From contig OZ250151.1 in the NCBI GenBank assembly GCA_965237725.1, forward strand, positions 62,001-126,000: a stretch of 64,000 bases of DNA, in the 5' to 3' direction. The stretch comes from G965237725 sp965237725. Lineage in GTDB: Bacteria; Pseudomonadota; Gammaproteobacteria; Arenicellales; Poriferihabitantaceae. Position numbers and translations under genes: made by a program. Positions 18,592 to 27,372 of this stretch are shown in pieces. The notes under the pieces are model-generated. The model worked only from the letters and a program-made list of their open reading frames with translations. It was not told where the DNA came from and ran no database searches. Position 1 is the first letter of the stretch. Every line of letters begins with the position of its first letter.

Positions 18592-18606
18592 AGTGTAATC
18601 CTGATA

Positions 18607-18622
18607 TTGAACGTTTGTTCAA
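18607..18622. promoter_or_regulatory. Inverted-repeat operator, TetR/BetI type
   Basis: TTGAAC, GTTT, GTTCAA forms a perfect 6-4-6 inverted repeat. A third half-site, GTTCAA, lies at 18637-18642. The repeat covers the -35 box of the rightward promoter and lies just past the -10 of the leftward one. It sits 65 bases before a gene whose N-terminus is a BetI-like TetR repressor. The GAAC/GTTC halves resemble sites reported for BetI, from memory. Autoregulation is inferred. Confidence 0.65.
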
Positions 18623-18635
18623 AATATTATATAAT
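18607..18635 (+). promoter_or_regulatory. Sigma-70 promoter for the TetR-Rieske gene
   Basis: A -35 TTGAAC (18607-18612) is followed after exactly 17 bases by a consensus -10 TATAAT (18630-18635). The start codon of the fusion gene lies at 18687. The -35 coincides with the left arm of the inverted repeat, so a bound repressor would block it. Confidence 0.6.
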
Positions 18636-18654
18636 CGTTCAACTATTTTCTCAA
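18626..18654 (-). promoter_or_regulatory. Sigma-70 promoter for the amine oxidase gene
   Basis: On the reverse strand, -35 TTGAGA (18654-18649) is separated by 17 bases from -10 TATAAT (18631-18626). The ten bases ATTATATAAT, read in both directions, provide the -10 box of both divergent promoters. The GTTCAA half-site at 18637-18642 falls in its spacer. The two promoters should therefore compete and share control. Confidence 0.55.
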
Positions 18655-18686
18655 TAGCATATCAACGGTAAATTAGGTAAATCAAC

Positions 18687-20504
18687 ATGTTATCCCAAAA
18701 TCAGGTCACAGCTAGTCACAAGGACCAACGTCGCCAACAACTCATAAACGCCACAATTAAAACAATCAGTCACTATGGTTTGTCTAAAACAACGGTGTCA
18801 AAAGTAACCAAAAATGCCAATTTATCGGCGGGAATCGTTGGATTTTATTTCAACAGTAAAGAACAATTGTTGATTGGGACCCTCGAATCCATCAATGAAG
18901 AACTGAGACGGGAAGCTAATCGGGTCTTGGAATCCTATAGCGATCCACGAGGGGCCCTGGAAGCATTAATCGATGTCTACTTTGAACCCGAGCTATGTAA
19001 TGTGGACAAGATTGCGGTGTGGTATGCGTTTTCCAGCGAAAGTACAGCGAGAAAAGAATATATGGAAATTTGTGGCGAGCACTACGCCGTATTCCACCAA
19101 ACCTTACTCGATTTGACCCGACGACTATGCGCACAAACCAGTATCAATCCAGACAACGCCGAAGCGATTTCTCGTGGTCTGGACGGCATAATCGACGGCT
19201 ACTGGCAGGACTACTTATACCAGCCCGAAGATTTTGATCGTGAAGTTGCAAAAAAAACCTGCCGCGACTATCTAAATACCATTTTCCCCATTCAACTAGA
19301 TTCAGTCATGGCAACTGTATCCAGCACCCAAGAAAAAGCTGACGCCAGCCAGGAGCAAAGCGACTGTCTTCCGACCTGGACATATTTTGACTCTGAATTC
19401 CTTGACCTTGAAATTCAGCAGTTATTTCGAAAAAATTGGCTACTGGTTGGCCACATCAATGACATGCCCAATCCAAGGGATTATTTGACTCTAGACGCCA
19501 TCGGTGAGCGTGCAATGGTTATTCGTGGAAATGATAATCAGATCAGGGCATTCCACAATGTTTGTCGACACCGTGGTGCTAAATTATTTGATTCTCCATC
19601 GGGACAATGCGCTCACGCACTGACCTGCCCTTTTCATGGTTGGACTTATCAGCTCGATGGCAAGTTAATCGGTGTTCCCGCTGAAAATACCTTTGATAAT
19701 CTGGATAAGACTAAAAGAGGTTTGGTGCCTCTGGATATGGAAATCTGGATGGGTTTTATTTTTATTCGTTTCGTCAAACAGGGACAATCACTGGCTGAAC
19801 AAATGCAGGCCGTAGCCCATCGGTTTGAACCGTATAAGGTGGCTGAAATGGTTCCCCTGGCCAATACTAAATTCCATGAAGTTGTGCCCTATAATTGGAA
19901 GGTGGTTCACGACATTGATAATGAAGGTTATCACGTCCCTATTGGCCATCCGTCACTACAGCAGCTTTATGGAAAGAGTTATAAGGACTTTACGGAAGAT
20001 GGGCATTCCCTTTCAACCGCCACCATTAATGAAAAACCGGGCAAACTTTGGAGCGTAAAAAACTACCAAAATCTGCTGCCGAAATTTGATCATTTACCTG
20101 AAGAAAATCAAAAGCTATGGTTGTATGGCAATATTTTTCCAAGCATGGTGTTGGGTTTTTACCCCGACTGCATGGAGTTTTATATGACTATTCCAGTATC
20201 AACAGACAAAACAATCCTTCGGGGCGGTTCCTATTCCTTGCCCGACTCTCGCCGTGGTATGGATGCGGTTCGTTACCTTAACAGGCGAATTAACGACACC
20301 ACCAGTGCGGAAGATGAAAGCTATGTAAAATGGCTGCAGGAAGGAATGAATTCCAGCGCCTTCCCAGAACCCAAACTGTCATCCATAGAATACGGCGTCC
20401 GGGAATTCCATCACCAAATCCAAAATATTTTACCTGTGGGGAAATTAAAGCATCATCCTGGGAAAGGACTGGTTTCCCAAACCAATGCATCTCTCACCGG
20501 TTGA
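18687..20504 (+). CDS. TetR (BetI-like) repressor fused to a Rieske oxygenase
   Basis: One unbroken 605-residue frame holds two full-length proteins. Residues about 12-205 are a TetR regulator: helix-turn-helix TTVSKVTKNANLSAGI then FYFNSKEQLL, with a BetI-like ligand domain. Residues about 225-605 are an aromatic-ring-hydroxylating-type oxygenase alpha subunit: Rieske ligands Cys293-x-His295 and Cys314-x2-His317 (CRHRGAKL, CPFHGWTY), and mononuclear iron motif E413-x2-H416-x4-H421 (ENEGYH-like, GHPSL). Glu at the bridging position, rather than Asp, is a feature of quaternary-amine oxygenases such as CntA. Met208 in the linker could start a separate oxygenase, but no ribosome site precedes it. 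No reductase gene is near. It is probably an N-demethylating oxygenase. Confidence 0.88.
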   Translation: MLSQNQVTASHKDQRRQQLINATIKTISHYGLSKTTVSKVTKNANLSAGIVGFYFNSKEQLLIGTLESINEELRREANRVLESYSDPRGALEALIDVYFEPELCNVDKIAVWYAFSSESTARKEYMEICGEHYAVFHQTLLDLTRRLCAQTSINPDNAEAISRGLDGIIDGYWQDYLYQPEDFDREVAKKTCRDYLNTIFPIQLDSVMATVSSTQEKADASQEQSDCLPTWTYFDSEFLDLEIQQLFRKNWLLVGHINDMPNPRDYLTLDAIGERAMVIRGNDNQIRAFHNVCRHRGAKLFDSPSGQCAHALTCPFHGWTYQLDGKLIGVPAENTFDNLDKTKRGLVPLDMEIWMGFIFIRFVKQGQSLAEQMQAVAHRFEPYKVAEMVPLANTKFHEVVPYNWKVVHDIDNEGYHVPIGHPSLQQLYGKSYKDFTEDGHSLSTATINEKPGKLWSVKNYQNLLPKFDHLPEENQKLWLYGNIFPSMVLGFYPDCMEFYMTIPVSTDKTILRGGSYSLPDSRRGMDAVRYLNRRINDTTSAEDESYVKWLQEGMNSSAFPEPKLSSIEYGVREFHHQIQNILPVGKLKHHPGKGLVSQTNASLTG

Positions 20505-20529
20505 TATTGTAATACGCATTGTATAAACC

Positions 20530-22617
20530 ATGACTACGGATCAACGCTATTCGGTTTTGTTTGAACCGGTTCAAATCGGCCCAGTTACAGCAAAAAACCG
20601 TTTCTATCAGACGCCCCATGCTGACGGATTTGGACACCTACGCCCTAAAGGTCACGCTGCCATGCGTGGCATAAAGGCTGAAGGCGGCTGGGCCGTTGTC
20701 AACACTGGAGAAACTGAAATTCATCCAAGTTCCGATCTTTCACCTTATGGTGAATCCCGATTGTGGGATGAACGGGATATTCCTGCACTGAGTCTGATGG
20801 TAGAGGCGGTTCATAAACATGATGCATTGGCGGGTATTGAACTGGTACACAATGGCCATCATGGAACCAACTTGTTTTCCCGAATTCCAGCCATTGCGCC
20901 CTCGCCTATCACAATCGAGGGGATATACCCAAAACAGGCTCGGGCTATGGATAAGTCTGATATTGGGGAACTGCGAAAATGGCATCGACAAGCGATTCAA
21001 AATGCCAAATCTGCAGGCTTCGATATTATTTATGTGTATGCAGGTCACCACATGACCCTGGCTCATCATTTTATCAATCCGTTATACAACCAGCGCAGTG
21101 ATGAATATGGTGGGTCGCTCGAAAACCGGATCCGTCTAACCAGGGAGTTACTCGAAGATGCGCAAGATGAAGCCGATGGAGAATGCGCCATTGCCTTCCG
21201 TTTTGCAGTGGATGATATGGCGGGTAGCGACGGTATGCAGGCCAAAGAGGAAGGTTGTGCAATCGTAGAAATGCTAGCGGAAATTCCGGATCTTTGGGAT
21301 GTCAATGTCGCCGGCTGGGACAACGATACCCAAACCGCCCGTTACGCTGCTGAAGAAGGCTATCAGGAGCAGTACACTGCGTTTGTAAAATCAGTTACTT
21401 CCAAACCGGTCGTAGCCGTTGGACGATATACCTCCCCGGATCGCATGGTATCTTTAATTAAAAAGGGCCATTGTGATTTTATTGGTGCCGCACGGCCGTC
21501 CATAGCGGATCCATTTTTGCCCAACAAGGTCAGGGATAATCGTATTGACGATATTTGTGAATGCATTGGTTGCAACATTTGCGCATCCAGCGATGCCCTG
21601 GGCATTCCCATACGCTGCACCCAGAACCCTACAATGGGCGAGGAGTGGCGACGTGGATGGCATCCGCAAAAAATTGCAAAGAAGACCAGTAACGATCCCG
21701 CATTGGTGATTGGTGCCGGTCCTGCCGGACTCGAATGCGCTCTTCAATTAAACCGTCGCGGCTATGAAGTAACTCTTGCCGAAGCCGATTCACAATTGGG
21801 TGGCCGGGCCCTAACTGAATCCGGCCTAAAAGGATTATCGAGTTGGAAAAGAGTTTCTGATTACCGCATAAGCCAACTCCAACAATCTGCGAACGTCAAT
21901 ATGTACTGCGAAAGCAAACTTGGCGTTGAAGACATTATGGAACTTGGGATTCCCAATATTTTTGTGGCAACTGGCGCCGTTTGGCGAAGGGATGGTCTCG
22001 GCCGATCCAGCAGAAATGCCTTAAATATTGCAGACAGCGCCCAGGTTATGACCCCCGACGATATTATCTCAGGGAATCTACCAGCGCTTGGCCCGATTGT
22101 TATATACGACGATGAACAGAGCTATATGGCCGGTGTTATCGCTGAACATCTTAGTGAAACCCACAAGGATATTACCTTTGTTTCGACTACTGGTTGTGTG
22201 TCCGCCTTTACTACCTATACCCTGGACCAATCCCGAATTCATTCGTCCTTGATAAAATCCGGCATCAAGATTTGTCTCAATCGAACCTTGGGTGAATTCG
22301 ACGGTTCGCAACTGTGGTCGAATTGTATTTATGGCAGAGAAGATATTTTTCATCCCTGCACCACCTTAATATTGGTTACAGAACGATTACCTCGGGATAA
22401 TTTGGGCCAGGACCTTCGCTACCATGTAAATGAATCTGAAATACCGGTTAAATCTATCGAAGTGATTGGAGATGGTCTGGCGCCGGGATTAATCGCTGAT
22501 GCAGTATTTTCTGGTCATCTCGCCGCCAGAAATTTTCAAAGGGGCCCAAAACTGATTGAACAAGAACTTTTTGCCCGAGAAATGCCCAGCCTTTCAGAAT
22601 TTCCGGGTGTGATCTAA
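20530..22617 (+). CDS. TMADH-like flavin/iron-sulfur amine demethylase
   Basis: This 695-residue protein follows trimethylamine dehydrogenase throughout: an N-terminal FMN barrel (1-340; KNRFYQTPHADGFG, FDIIYVYAGHH, YNQRSDEYGGSLENR), a 4Fe-4S site Cys345, Cys348, Cys351, Cys363 (CIGCNIC, then RCTQNP and EEWRRGWHP), and a dinucleotide-binding half (VIGAGPAGLECALQL). The cysteine that carries covalent FMN in TMADH is Ala31 here. Two aromatic-box residues of TMADH appear as Glu61 and Asp355, so trimethylamine is unlikely as substrate. Relatives remove a methyl from dimethylglycine or N-methylproline. It lies 25 bases after the Rieske fusion, fitting the second demethylation step. Confidence 0.86.
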   Translation: MTTDQRYSVLFEPVQIGPVTAKNRFYQTPHADGFGHLRPKGHAAMRGIKAEGGWAVVNTGETEIHPSSDLSPYGESRLWDERDIPALSLMVEAVHKHDALAGIELVHNGHHGTNLFSRIPAIAPSPITIEGIYPKQARAMDKSDIGELRKWHRQAIQNAKSAGFDIIYVYAGHHMTLAHHFINPLYNQRSDEYGGSLENRIRLTRELLEDAQDEADGECAIAFRFAVDDMAGSDGMQAKEEGCAIVEMLAEIPDLWDVNVAGWDNDTQTARYAAEEGYQEQYTAFVKSVTSKPVVAVGRYTSPDRMVSLIKKGHCDFIGAARPSIADPFLPNKVRDNRIDDICECIGCNICASSDALGIPIRCTQNPTMGEEWRRGWHPQKIAKKTSNDPALVIGAGPAGLECALQLNRRGYEVTLAEADSQLGGRALTESGLKGLSSWKRVSDYRISQLQQSANVNMYCESKLGVEDIMELGIPNIFVATGAVWRRDGLGRSSRNALNIADSAQVMTPDDIISGNLPALGPIVIYDDEQSYMAGVIAEHLSETHKDITFVSTTGCVSAFTTYTLDQSRIHSSLIKSGIKICLNRTLGEFDGSQLWSNCIYGREDIFHPCTTLILVTERLPRDNLGQDLRYHVNESEIPVKSIEVIGDGLAPGLIADAVFSGHLAARNFQRGPKLIEQELFAREMPSLSEFPGVI

Positions 22618-22677
22618 ATATTTTTTATAACTTAATATCAATGTCAAATTTTATTAACAGCCAAACAGGATTCAACA

Positions 22678-24237
22678 ATGGGAATTGAAGATACAAAAAT
22701 TATTAAGCCATCCCGACGCGCTAGCGGTGGTCGTAGCGCCAGAGTTACCAAGCGCAAAGCACAAACCGCTTCCAAAGCGATATGGCCCGGAATTTCCGGC
22801 GGCCAGTATAGACCTCTTAGCGAATCCGACATGGAGAATGTTCACGGTGCCGCTCTGGAAATTCTGGCGACCATTGGTATTGGCGACTGGACCCAGGATC
22901 TACTGGATGTTGTTCTGCCAAAAGGCTGTCATCTCAACGAACACAACCGACTGTGTTTTCCCAATGCCTTGATGGAAGACATTATCGCAGGGGCGGCGAA
23001 AAGTTTTGTGGTCCATGCACGCGGCTCCCGGGCTGGCAAAGATGACATCGAATGCAGTGGCAATAAAGTACATTTTGCCACCTCGGGTTCCGCGGTAACC
23101 ACATTTGAACCTGAAACACGAACCTATCGAGCTTCGGTTTTAAAGGATGTTTATGATTTTACCCGGGTAACTGACAAACTGGATAATATCCACATGGTTG
23201 GCGACACCGTGGTACCCACGGATGTGACTGACGATCTAGAGCATGATTTGAACATTCCCTACGCCATGATAGCGGCCACAGAAAAGCCATTGTGTTTTGC
23301 TTTTCGAAGTGCGAACAGCGTCAAACCTGCAATCGAAATGTTCGACATGGTTCTGGGTGGTGAAGGTCGCTTTAAAGAAAAACCATTTGCTATATTCGGC
23401 GGATGCCCTATTGTTTCACCCCTTCGGTTTGGTCTGGAAAATCTTCAGGTGATGATGGAGGCAAGCCGCATGGGATTGACCAGCGATCTTGCGGTGGCAC
23501 CACAAAGTGGTGCTACGGCCCCGGCCCCCTTAGCTGGAATTCTAGCCCAGGTGGTGGCCGAGACCCTCGCCTGCCTGGCGGTGGTAAATTTGATCAATCC
23601 AGGTTGTGCCATGGCATTTGCGGCATGGCCATTCATAACCGATCTTCGCACCGGTTCATTTACCGGGGGCAGCGGTGAAGAGGCATTGCTGTCCGCAGCA
23701 TCCATACAAATGGGTAATTATTACGACTTACCGAATTCGGTGGCCGCCGGCATGACCGACTCAAAAATCCCCGATGTTCAACACGGATTTGAAAAAGGCA
23801 TCACCCTGGTTCTGGCCGCCATGGCTGGCGCCAATCGGGTGTGCGAAGCCAGTGGCATGATGGGCAGCCTGATGGGGTGCAGTTTCGAGTCTCTGGTTAT
23901 CGATAATGAAATTTTAGGAATGGTACTTCGAGCTACTCGGGGCATTGAAATTAGTGACGAAACCCTGTCTGTTGATGTCATTCGTGAATCGGTAATCAAT
24001 CCAGGGCACTTCCTCGGCCACGAACAGACCCTTGGATACATCGAGACAGAATATCTTTATCCGGACCTTTCGGACCGCGGGCCTTCTGCAACCTGGGAAC
24101 AGGAAGGATCTCTGGACTTATATGAACGCAGCAGAGATGTGGTCAATAAAATCTTGGCAACCCACAAACCATATTTCATCGATCCAGTCGTGGACCAAGC
24201 TATTCGAGCCAAATTTCCAATATTGCTGCAACAGTAA
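22678..24237 (+). CDS. MttB-family (trimethylamine methyltransferase-like) protein
   Basis: This 519-residue protein belongs to the MttB superfamily, whose members pass a methyl group from methylated amines to a corrinoid protein. Recognisable parts include GAALEILATIGIGDW near residue 57, a central barrel with FGGCPIVSPLRFG near 240 and GCAMAFAAWPFITDLRTG near 305. There is no in-frame TAG, so it is the pyrrolysine-free type, as in glycine betaine or proline betaine enzymes. The first 40 residues are basic (RRASGGRSARVTKRK). No corrinoid protein gene is present in the window. It lies 60 bases after the demethylase and probably shares its message. Confidence 0.85.
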   Translation: MGIEDTKIIKPSRRASGGRSARVTKRKAQTASKAIWPGISGGQYRPLSESDMENVHGAALEILATIGIGDWTQDLLDVVLPKGCHLNEHNRLCFPNALMEDIIAGAAKSFVVHARGSRAGKDDIECSGNKVHFATSGSAVTTFEPETRTYRASVLKDVYDFTRVTDKLDNIHMVGDTVVPTDVTDDLEHDLNIPYAMIAATEKPLCFAFRSANSVKPAIEMFDMVLGGEGRFKEKPFAIFGGCPIVSPLRFGLENLQVMMEASRMGLTSDLAVAPQSGATAPAPLAGILAQVVAETLACLAVVNLINPGCAMAFAAWPFITDLRTGSFTGGSGEEALLSAASIQMGNYYDLPNSVAAGMTDSKIPDVQHGFEKGITLVLAAMAGANRVCEASGMMGSLMGCSFESLVIDNEILGMVLRATRGIEISDETLSVDVIRESVINPGHFLGHEQTLGYIETEYLYPDLSDRGPSATWEQEGSLDLYERSRDVVNKILATHKPYFIDPVVDQAIRAKFPILLQQ

Positions 24238-24324
24238 TTCCAGTGTAAGGGCAAGTCACAGGAAAAAACCAAAGGGTTTAGATTGCTATGAATATCGTAT
24301 TGCGTAGATGCTTCGGGATGGGGA

Positions 24325-25167
24325 TTATTTATTCGCCGCTGTAGCCATCTGCATATCCCGATCTTTTTGTTTTTCCTGGCGGAACATGATCCATGCTGCC
24401 ACAAGCACACCGATGGCCACGGTAATAATAATTATAGTCGCCAGTGCATTGATATCAGGCTTCATGCCTGTGCGTATCCGAGAATAAATCATTATCGGCA
24501 AAGTAGTGGATCCCGGACCTGTGACAAAGCTGGCGATTACAAGGTCGTCCAGAGATAAAGTAAACGCGAGCAGCCAGCCTGCGAGCATGCCGGGGGCGAG
24601 CAAAGGAAAAGTAATGTCTTTTAAAACCCGCAATGGTTTAGCACCCAAATCCATAGCGGCTTCTTCCAGGGACTGTCCCATTCCTGCTAGTCGAGATTGA
24701 ATGATTACCGCCACATAGGCCATGGAGAATGTAATATGGGCAATGGTAATGGTGGTAAAACCACGCTTGTCTGGCCATCCAATAAACTCTTTTAAAGTGA
24801 TAAACATCATCAACAGGGACAAACCGGTAATCACTTCGGGCATGACCAATGGCGCTGTAATCATGCCACCAAACAGCGTGCGACCGCGGAACTGGCCGAA
24901 TCGAACCAGTGCTAGTCCAGCCAGGGTTCCTAAAATGGTGGCAAATGTCGCATTAACGACGGCAATTTCTACACTCAATGTTAAAGCCGACCAGACCTTT
25001 TCACTTTCGAATAGGGTTGTATACCAGCGCGTAGAAAATCCGCCCCAAACCGGAACGATTTTAGAATAATTGAAGGAATATACAATCATCACAAAAAGTG
25101 GGATATACAAAAATGCCATTCCAAAACTCAATACGGATATTAGAAATGTTGAACGTTTCTTATTCAT
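24325..25167 (-). CDS. potI: Polyamine ABC transporter permease, PotI/PotC type
   Basis: This 280-residue inner-membrane permease has about six hydrophobic segments. The coupling motif EEAAMDLGAKPLRVLKDIT, near residues 169-187, contacts the ATPase. It pairs with the permease at 25170, whose stop lies 2 bases upstream of this start, so translation is probably coupled. It is the last gene of a potF-potG-potH-potI order on the minus strand and convergent with the MttB-like gene. Assignment to the polyamine subgroup rests on the whole operon. Confidence 0.87.
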   Translation of the reverse strand: MNKKRSTFLISVLSFGMAFLYIPLFVMIVYSFNYSKIVPVWGGFSTRWYTTLFESEKVWSALTLSVEIAVVNATFATILGTLAGLALVRFGQFRGRTLFGGMITAPLVMPEVITGLSLLMMFITLKEFIGWPDKRGFTTITIAHITFSMAYVAVIIQSRLAGMGQSLEEAAMDLGAKPLRVLKDITFPLLAPGMLAGWLLAFTLSLDDLVIASFVTGPGSTTLPIMIYSRIRTGMKPDINALATIIIITVAIGVLVAAWIMFRQEKQKDRDMQMATAANK

Positions 25168-25169
25168 AC

Positions 25170-26132
25170 CTATTCTTCTACCTCTTTTGCCTGTACGCGC
25201 TGATACAACATCATCGGGAGCACTAGCACTATTAACAATATAATAGCCACTGCAGACGCTACCGGCCAGTCATGGTTCAGGTGAAATTCGTTATACAATA
25301 ATCGACCAATCATCGATACGTTACCACCACCCAGCAAATCGGGAATCACAAACTCTCCAGTCGCCGGAATAAATACCAGCAACGATCCTGCGATAATTCC
25401 AGGAAGGGTCAGAGGCAATGTCACTGTAATGAAAGTTTTCATTGGTCTTGCACCCAGGTCTGCCGCGGCTTCGTTGAGGGTCATGTCCAACTTTTCCATA
25501 TTGGCATAAAGCGGCAATATCATGAATGGTACATAGGTATAGACAATACCAAGATAGACAGCAAACTCCGAATATAACAGCCTCACCGGGGTATCGATGA
25601 AACCCATCCAAATCATAAAATCATTGATCAGGCCCTGATCTGCAAGCAACCCCATCCAGGCATAGACTCGTAATAAAAAGGAAGTCCAGAAAGGCAAAAT
25701 CACCATCATCAACAAAATATGTTTAGTGGTATGGCTCGAGGTGACGATGGCGTAGGCAATGGGATAGCCCAGCAACAGGCAAAGAATGGTTGAAATAGAA
25801 GCAATCTTGATTGAGGTTAAGTAGGTATCAAGGTAGAGTTCGTCTTCCCATAGATAAGCATAATTATCCAGAATCACCCGAATCTGCATCGCCCCATCTT
25901 CGGCCCATTCAAAGAGCGCCGAAAATGGTGGGCTGGCGATTAGGGACTCTGCCAGGCTAATTTTGAAAATGATGAAAAATGGCGCCAGGAAAAATAATAG
26001 CAACCAGACAAAGGGTATCGCAACAACGATTGTTTTCCAGTTCGACTGAGCCATGTCTAAGACTCTGGTCAAACTCCATTGGGTTGCCGTATTCGGGCGG
26101 GTGTCAGTTAGTTCTCTGATTTCTTCTGCCAC
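25170..26132 (-). CDS. potH: Polyamine ABC transporter permease, PotH/PotB type
   Basis: This 320-residue inner-membrane permease has an N-terminal cytosolic stretch, a first membrane segment near 35-60 and further segments typical of binding-protein-dependent transport permeases. The EAA loop reads NEAAADLGARPMKTFITV near residue 218. YTYVPFMILPLYANMEKLD precedes it, as in PotB/PotH. It lies 23 bases after potG and directly abuts potI. Confidence 0.88.
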   Translation of the reverse strand: MAEEIRELTDTRPNTATQWSLTRVLDMAQSNWKTIVVAIPFVWLLLFFLAPFFIIFKISLAESLIASPPFSALFEWAEDGAMQIRVILDNYAYLWEDELYLDTYLTSIKIASISTILCLLLGYPIAYAIVTSSHTTKHILLMMVILPFWTSFLLRVYAWMGLLADQGLINDFMIWMGFIDTPVRLLYSEFAVYLGIVYTYVPFMILPLYANMEKLDMTLNEAAADLGARPMKTFITVTLPLTLPGIIAGSLLVFIPATGEFVIPDLLGGGNVSMIGRLLYNEFHLNHDWPVASAVAIILLIVLVLPMMLYQRVQAKEVEE

Positions 26133-26155
26133 AATTCTAAGCCTACATCAGTTGC

Positions 26156-27301
26156 TCATTTGGTCAATAACACCGCGCTTGCGGAATCCCAGGTCAGATA
26201 AACCTCATCCTCCCAATCCACGGCATGCTTTCCATCTTTGGGACGAACCTGATTAGGAACAGTAACCGAAACAATTTTGTTGCTCCGCAGTTTTATTCGA
26301 TAGGTTGAAATGTTCCCAAGATAGCCCAAATCCTGAACCACGCCTTTGAGTTGATTTTTGGGTGAATCATTGGGCGCAGTTTTTGTAATTTTAATTTTTT
26401 CAGGACGAAGAGCAACCCAGACTTTACTCCCATCCCTGATCTTGTTGCCATGTTCGATCTGAAAATCAGCATTGTCTTCACTGCACTTGACCTCAACAAA
26501 TTCAGAATCAGATTCCGATACCCGGCCTTCGAACATATTGGCAGATCCAATAAAATCTGCAACCATTCGATTTTGGGGATATTCATAAATTTCCGTTGGC
26601 GTGCCGATTTGTACAAATTTACCTGCATCCATAACTGCAATCCGGGTAGATAGCGTCATCGCTTCTTCCTGATCGTGGGTAACCACAACAAATGTCACCC
26701 CCAGTTTCTCCTGAATATTCATTAACTCAAACTGGGTCTGTTCTCGAAGTCGTTTATCCAGGGCACCCAGTGGTTCATCGAGTAACAATACCTTGGGTCT
26801 TTTAATCAGAGAACGCGCCAAGGCCACACGCTGTTTCTGTCCGCCGGACAACTGATGAGGTTTACGTTTTGCGAATTCGGTTAACTCCACCATAGCCAGC
26901 ATCTCCGCAACCCGCAAGCGAATTTCCTCTTTTTCGATGCCATCCATTTTTAACCCATAACCGACATTTTTTTCCACATCCATATGGGGAAACAAAGCAT
27001 AGGATTGGAACATCATGTTCACGGGTCTCTCGTAGGGTGGCACATTTCCCATTTCCATGCCATCGATGGATATCGTCCCCGCAGATGGAGTTTCGAATCC
27101 CGCAAGCATTCTTAACAGCGTAGATTTACCGCATCCTGATCCGCCGAGAAGACAGAATAACTCTCCCTGAAAGATATCCAGATCGACACTGCTAACCGCA
27201 GAAAAGTCCCCAAAATTTTTTGTGATTCCCTTGATCTGAATAAAAGGAACCGCATCTGGATCTAGCCACGGCTGATCCTCATAATCTGCCAGTACTGACA
27301 T
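26156..27301 (-). CDS. potG: Polyamine ABC transporter ATPase, PotG/PotA type
   Basis: This 381-residue ATPase has Walker A GGSGCGKST near residue 54, the signature LSGGQKQRVALARSL near 146, Walker B VLLLDEPLGALD, and a C-terminal TOBE-like domain (about 290-380). NMMFQSYALFPHMDVEKN, the Q-loop region, is typical of the spermidine/putrescine and related subfamily. It powers import through the PotH/PotI pair. A hairpin with a T run lies between it and potF, so the ATPase should be made in smaller amounts than the binding protein. Confidence 0.92.
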   Translation of the reverse strand: MSVLADYEDQPWLDPDAVPFIQIKGITKNFGDFSAVSSVDLDIFQGELFCLLGGSGCGKSTLLRMLAGFETPSAGTISIDGMEMGNVPPYERPVNMMFQSYALFPHMDVEKNVGYGLKMDGIEKEEIRLRVAEMLAMVELTEFAKRKPHQLSGGQKQRVALARSLIKRPKVLLLDEPLGALDKRLREQTQFELMNIQEKLGVTFVVVTHDQEEAMTLSTRIAVMDAGKFVQIGTPTEIYEYPQNRMVADFIGSANMFEGRVSESDSEFVEVKCSEDNADFQIEHGNKIRDGSKVWVALRPEKIKITKTAPNDSPKNQLKGVVQDLGYLGNISTYRIKLRSNKIVSVTVPNQVRPKDGKHAVDWEDEVYLTWDSASAVLLTK

Positions 27302-27335
27302 AGTAGAACTCCGACCTTATTTTTTAGTTAACCTC

Positions 27336-27363
27336 AAAAAAAGCGCACCGGCTTGCGGTGCGC
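27336..27363 (-). terminator. Terminator or attenuator between potF and potG
   Basis: GCGCACCG and CGGTGCGC (27343-27350 and 27356-27363) form a perfect 8-base-pair stem with a 5-base loop. Read on the minus strand, seven T follow (27342-27336). It lies 10 bases after the potF stop and 35 before the potG start. Partial termination here would keep binding protein above ATPase and permeases. Confidence 0.8.
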
Positions 27364-27372
27364 ACTATTTTT

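Noticed and set aside
22678..24237. Pyrrolysine codon in the MttB homologue
   Set aside because: The frame has no internal TAG, so it is the pyrrolysine-free type.
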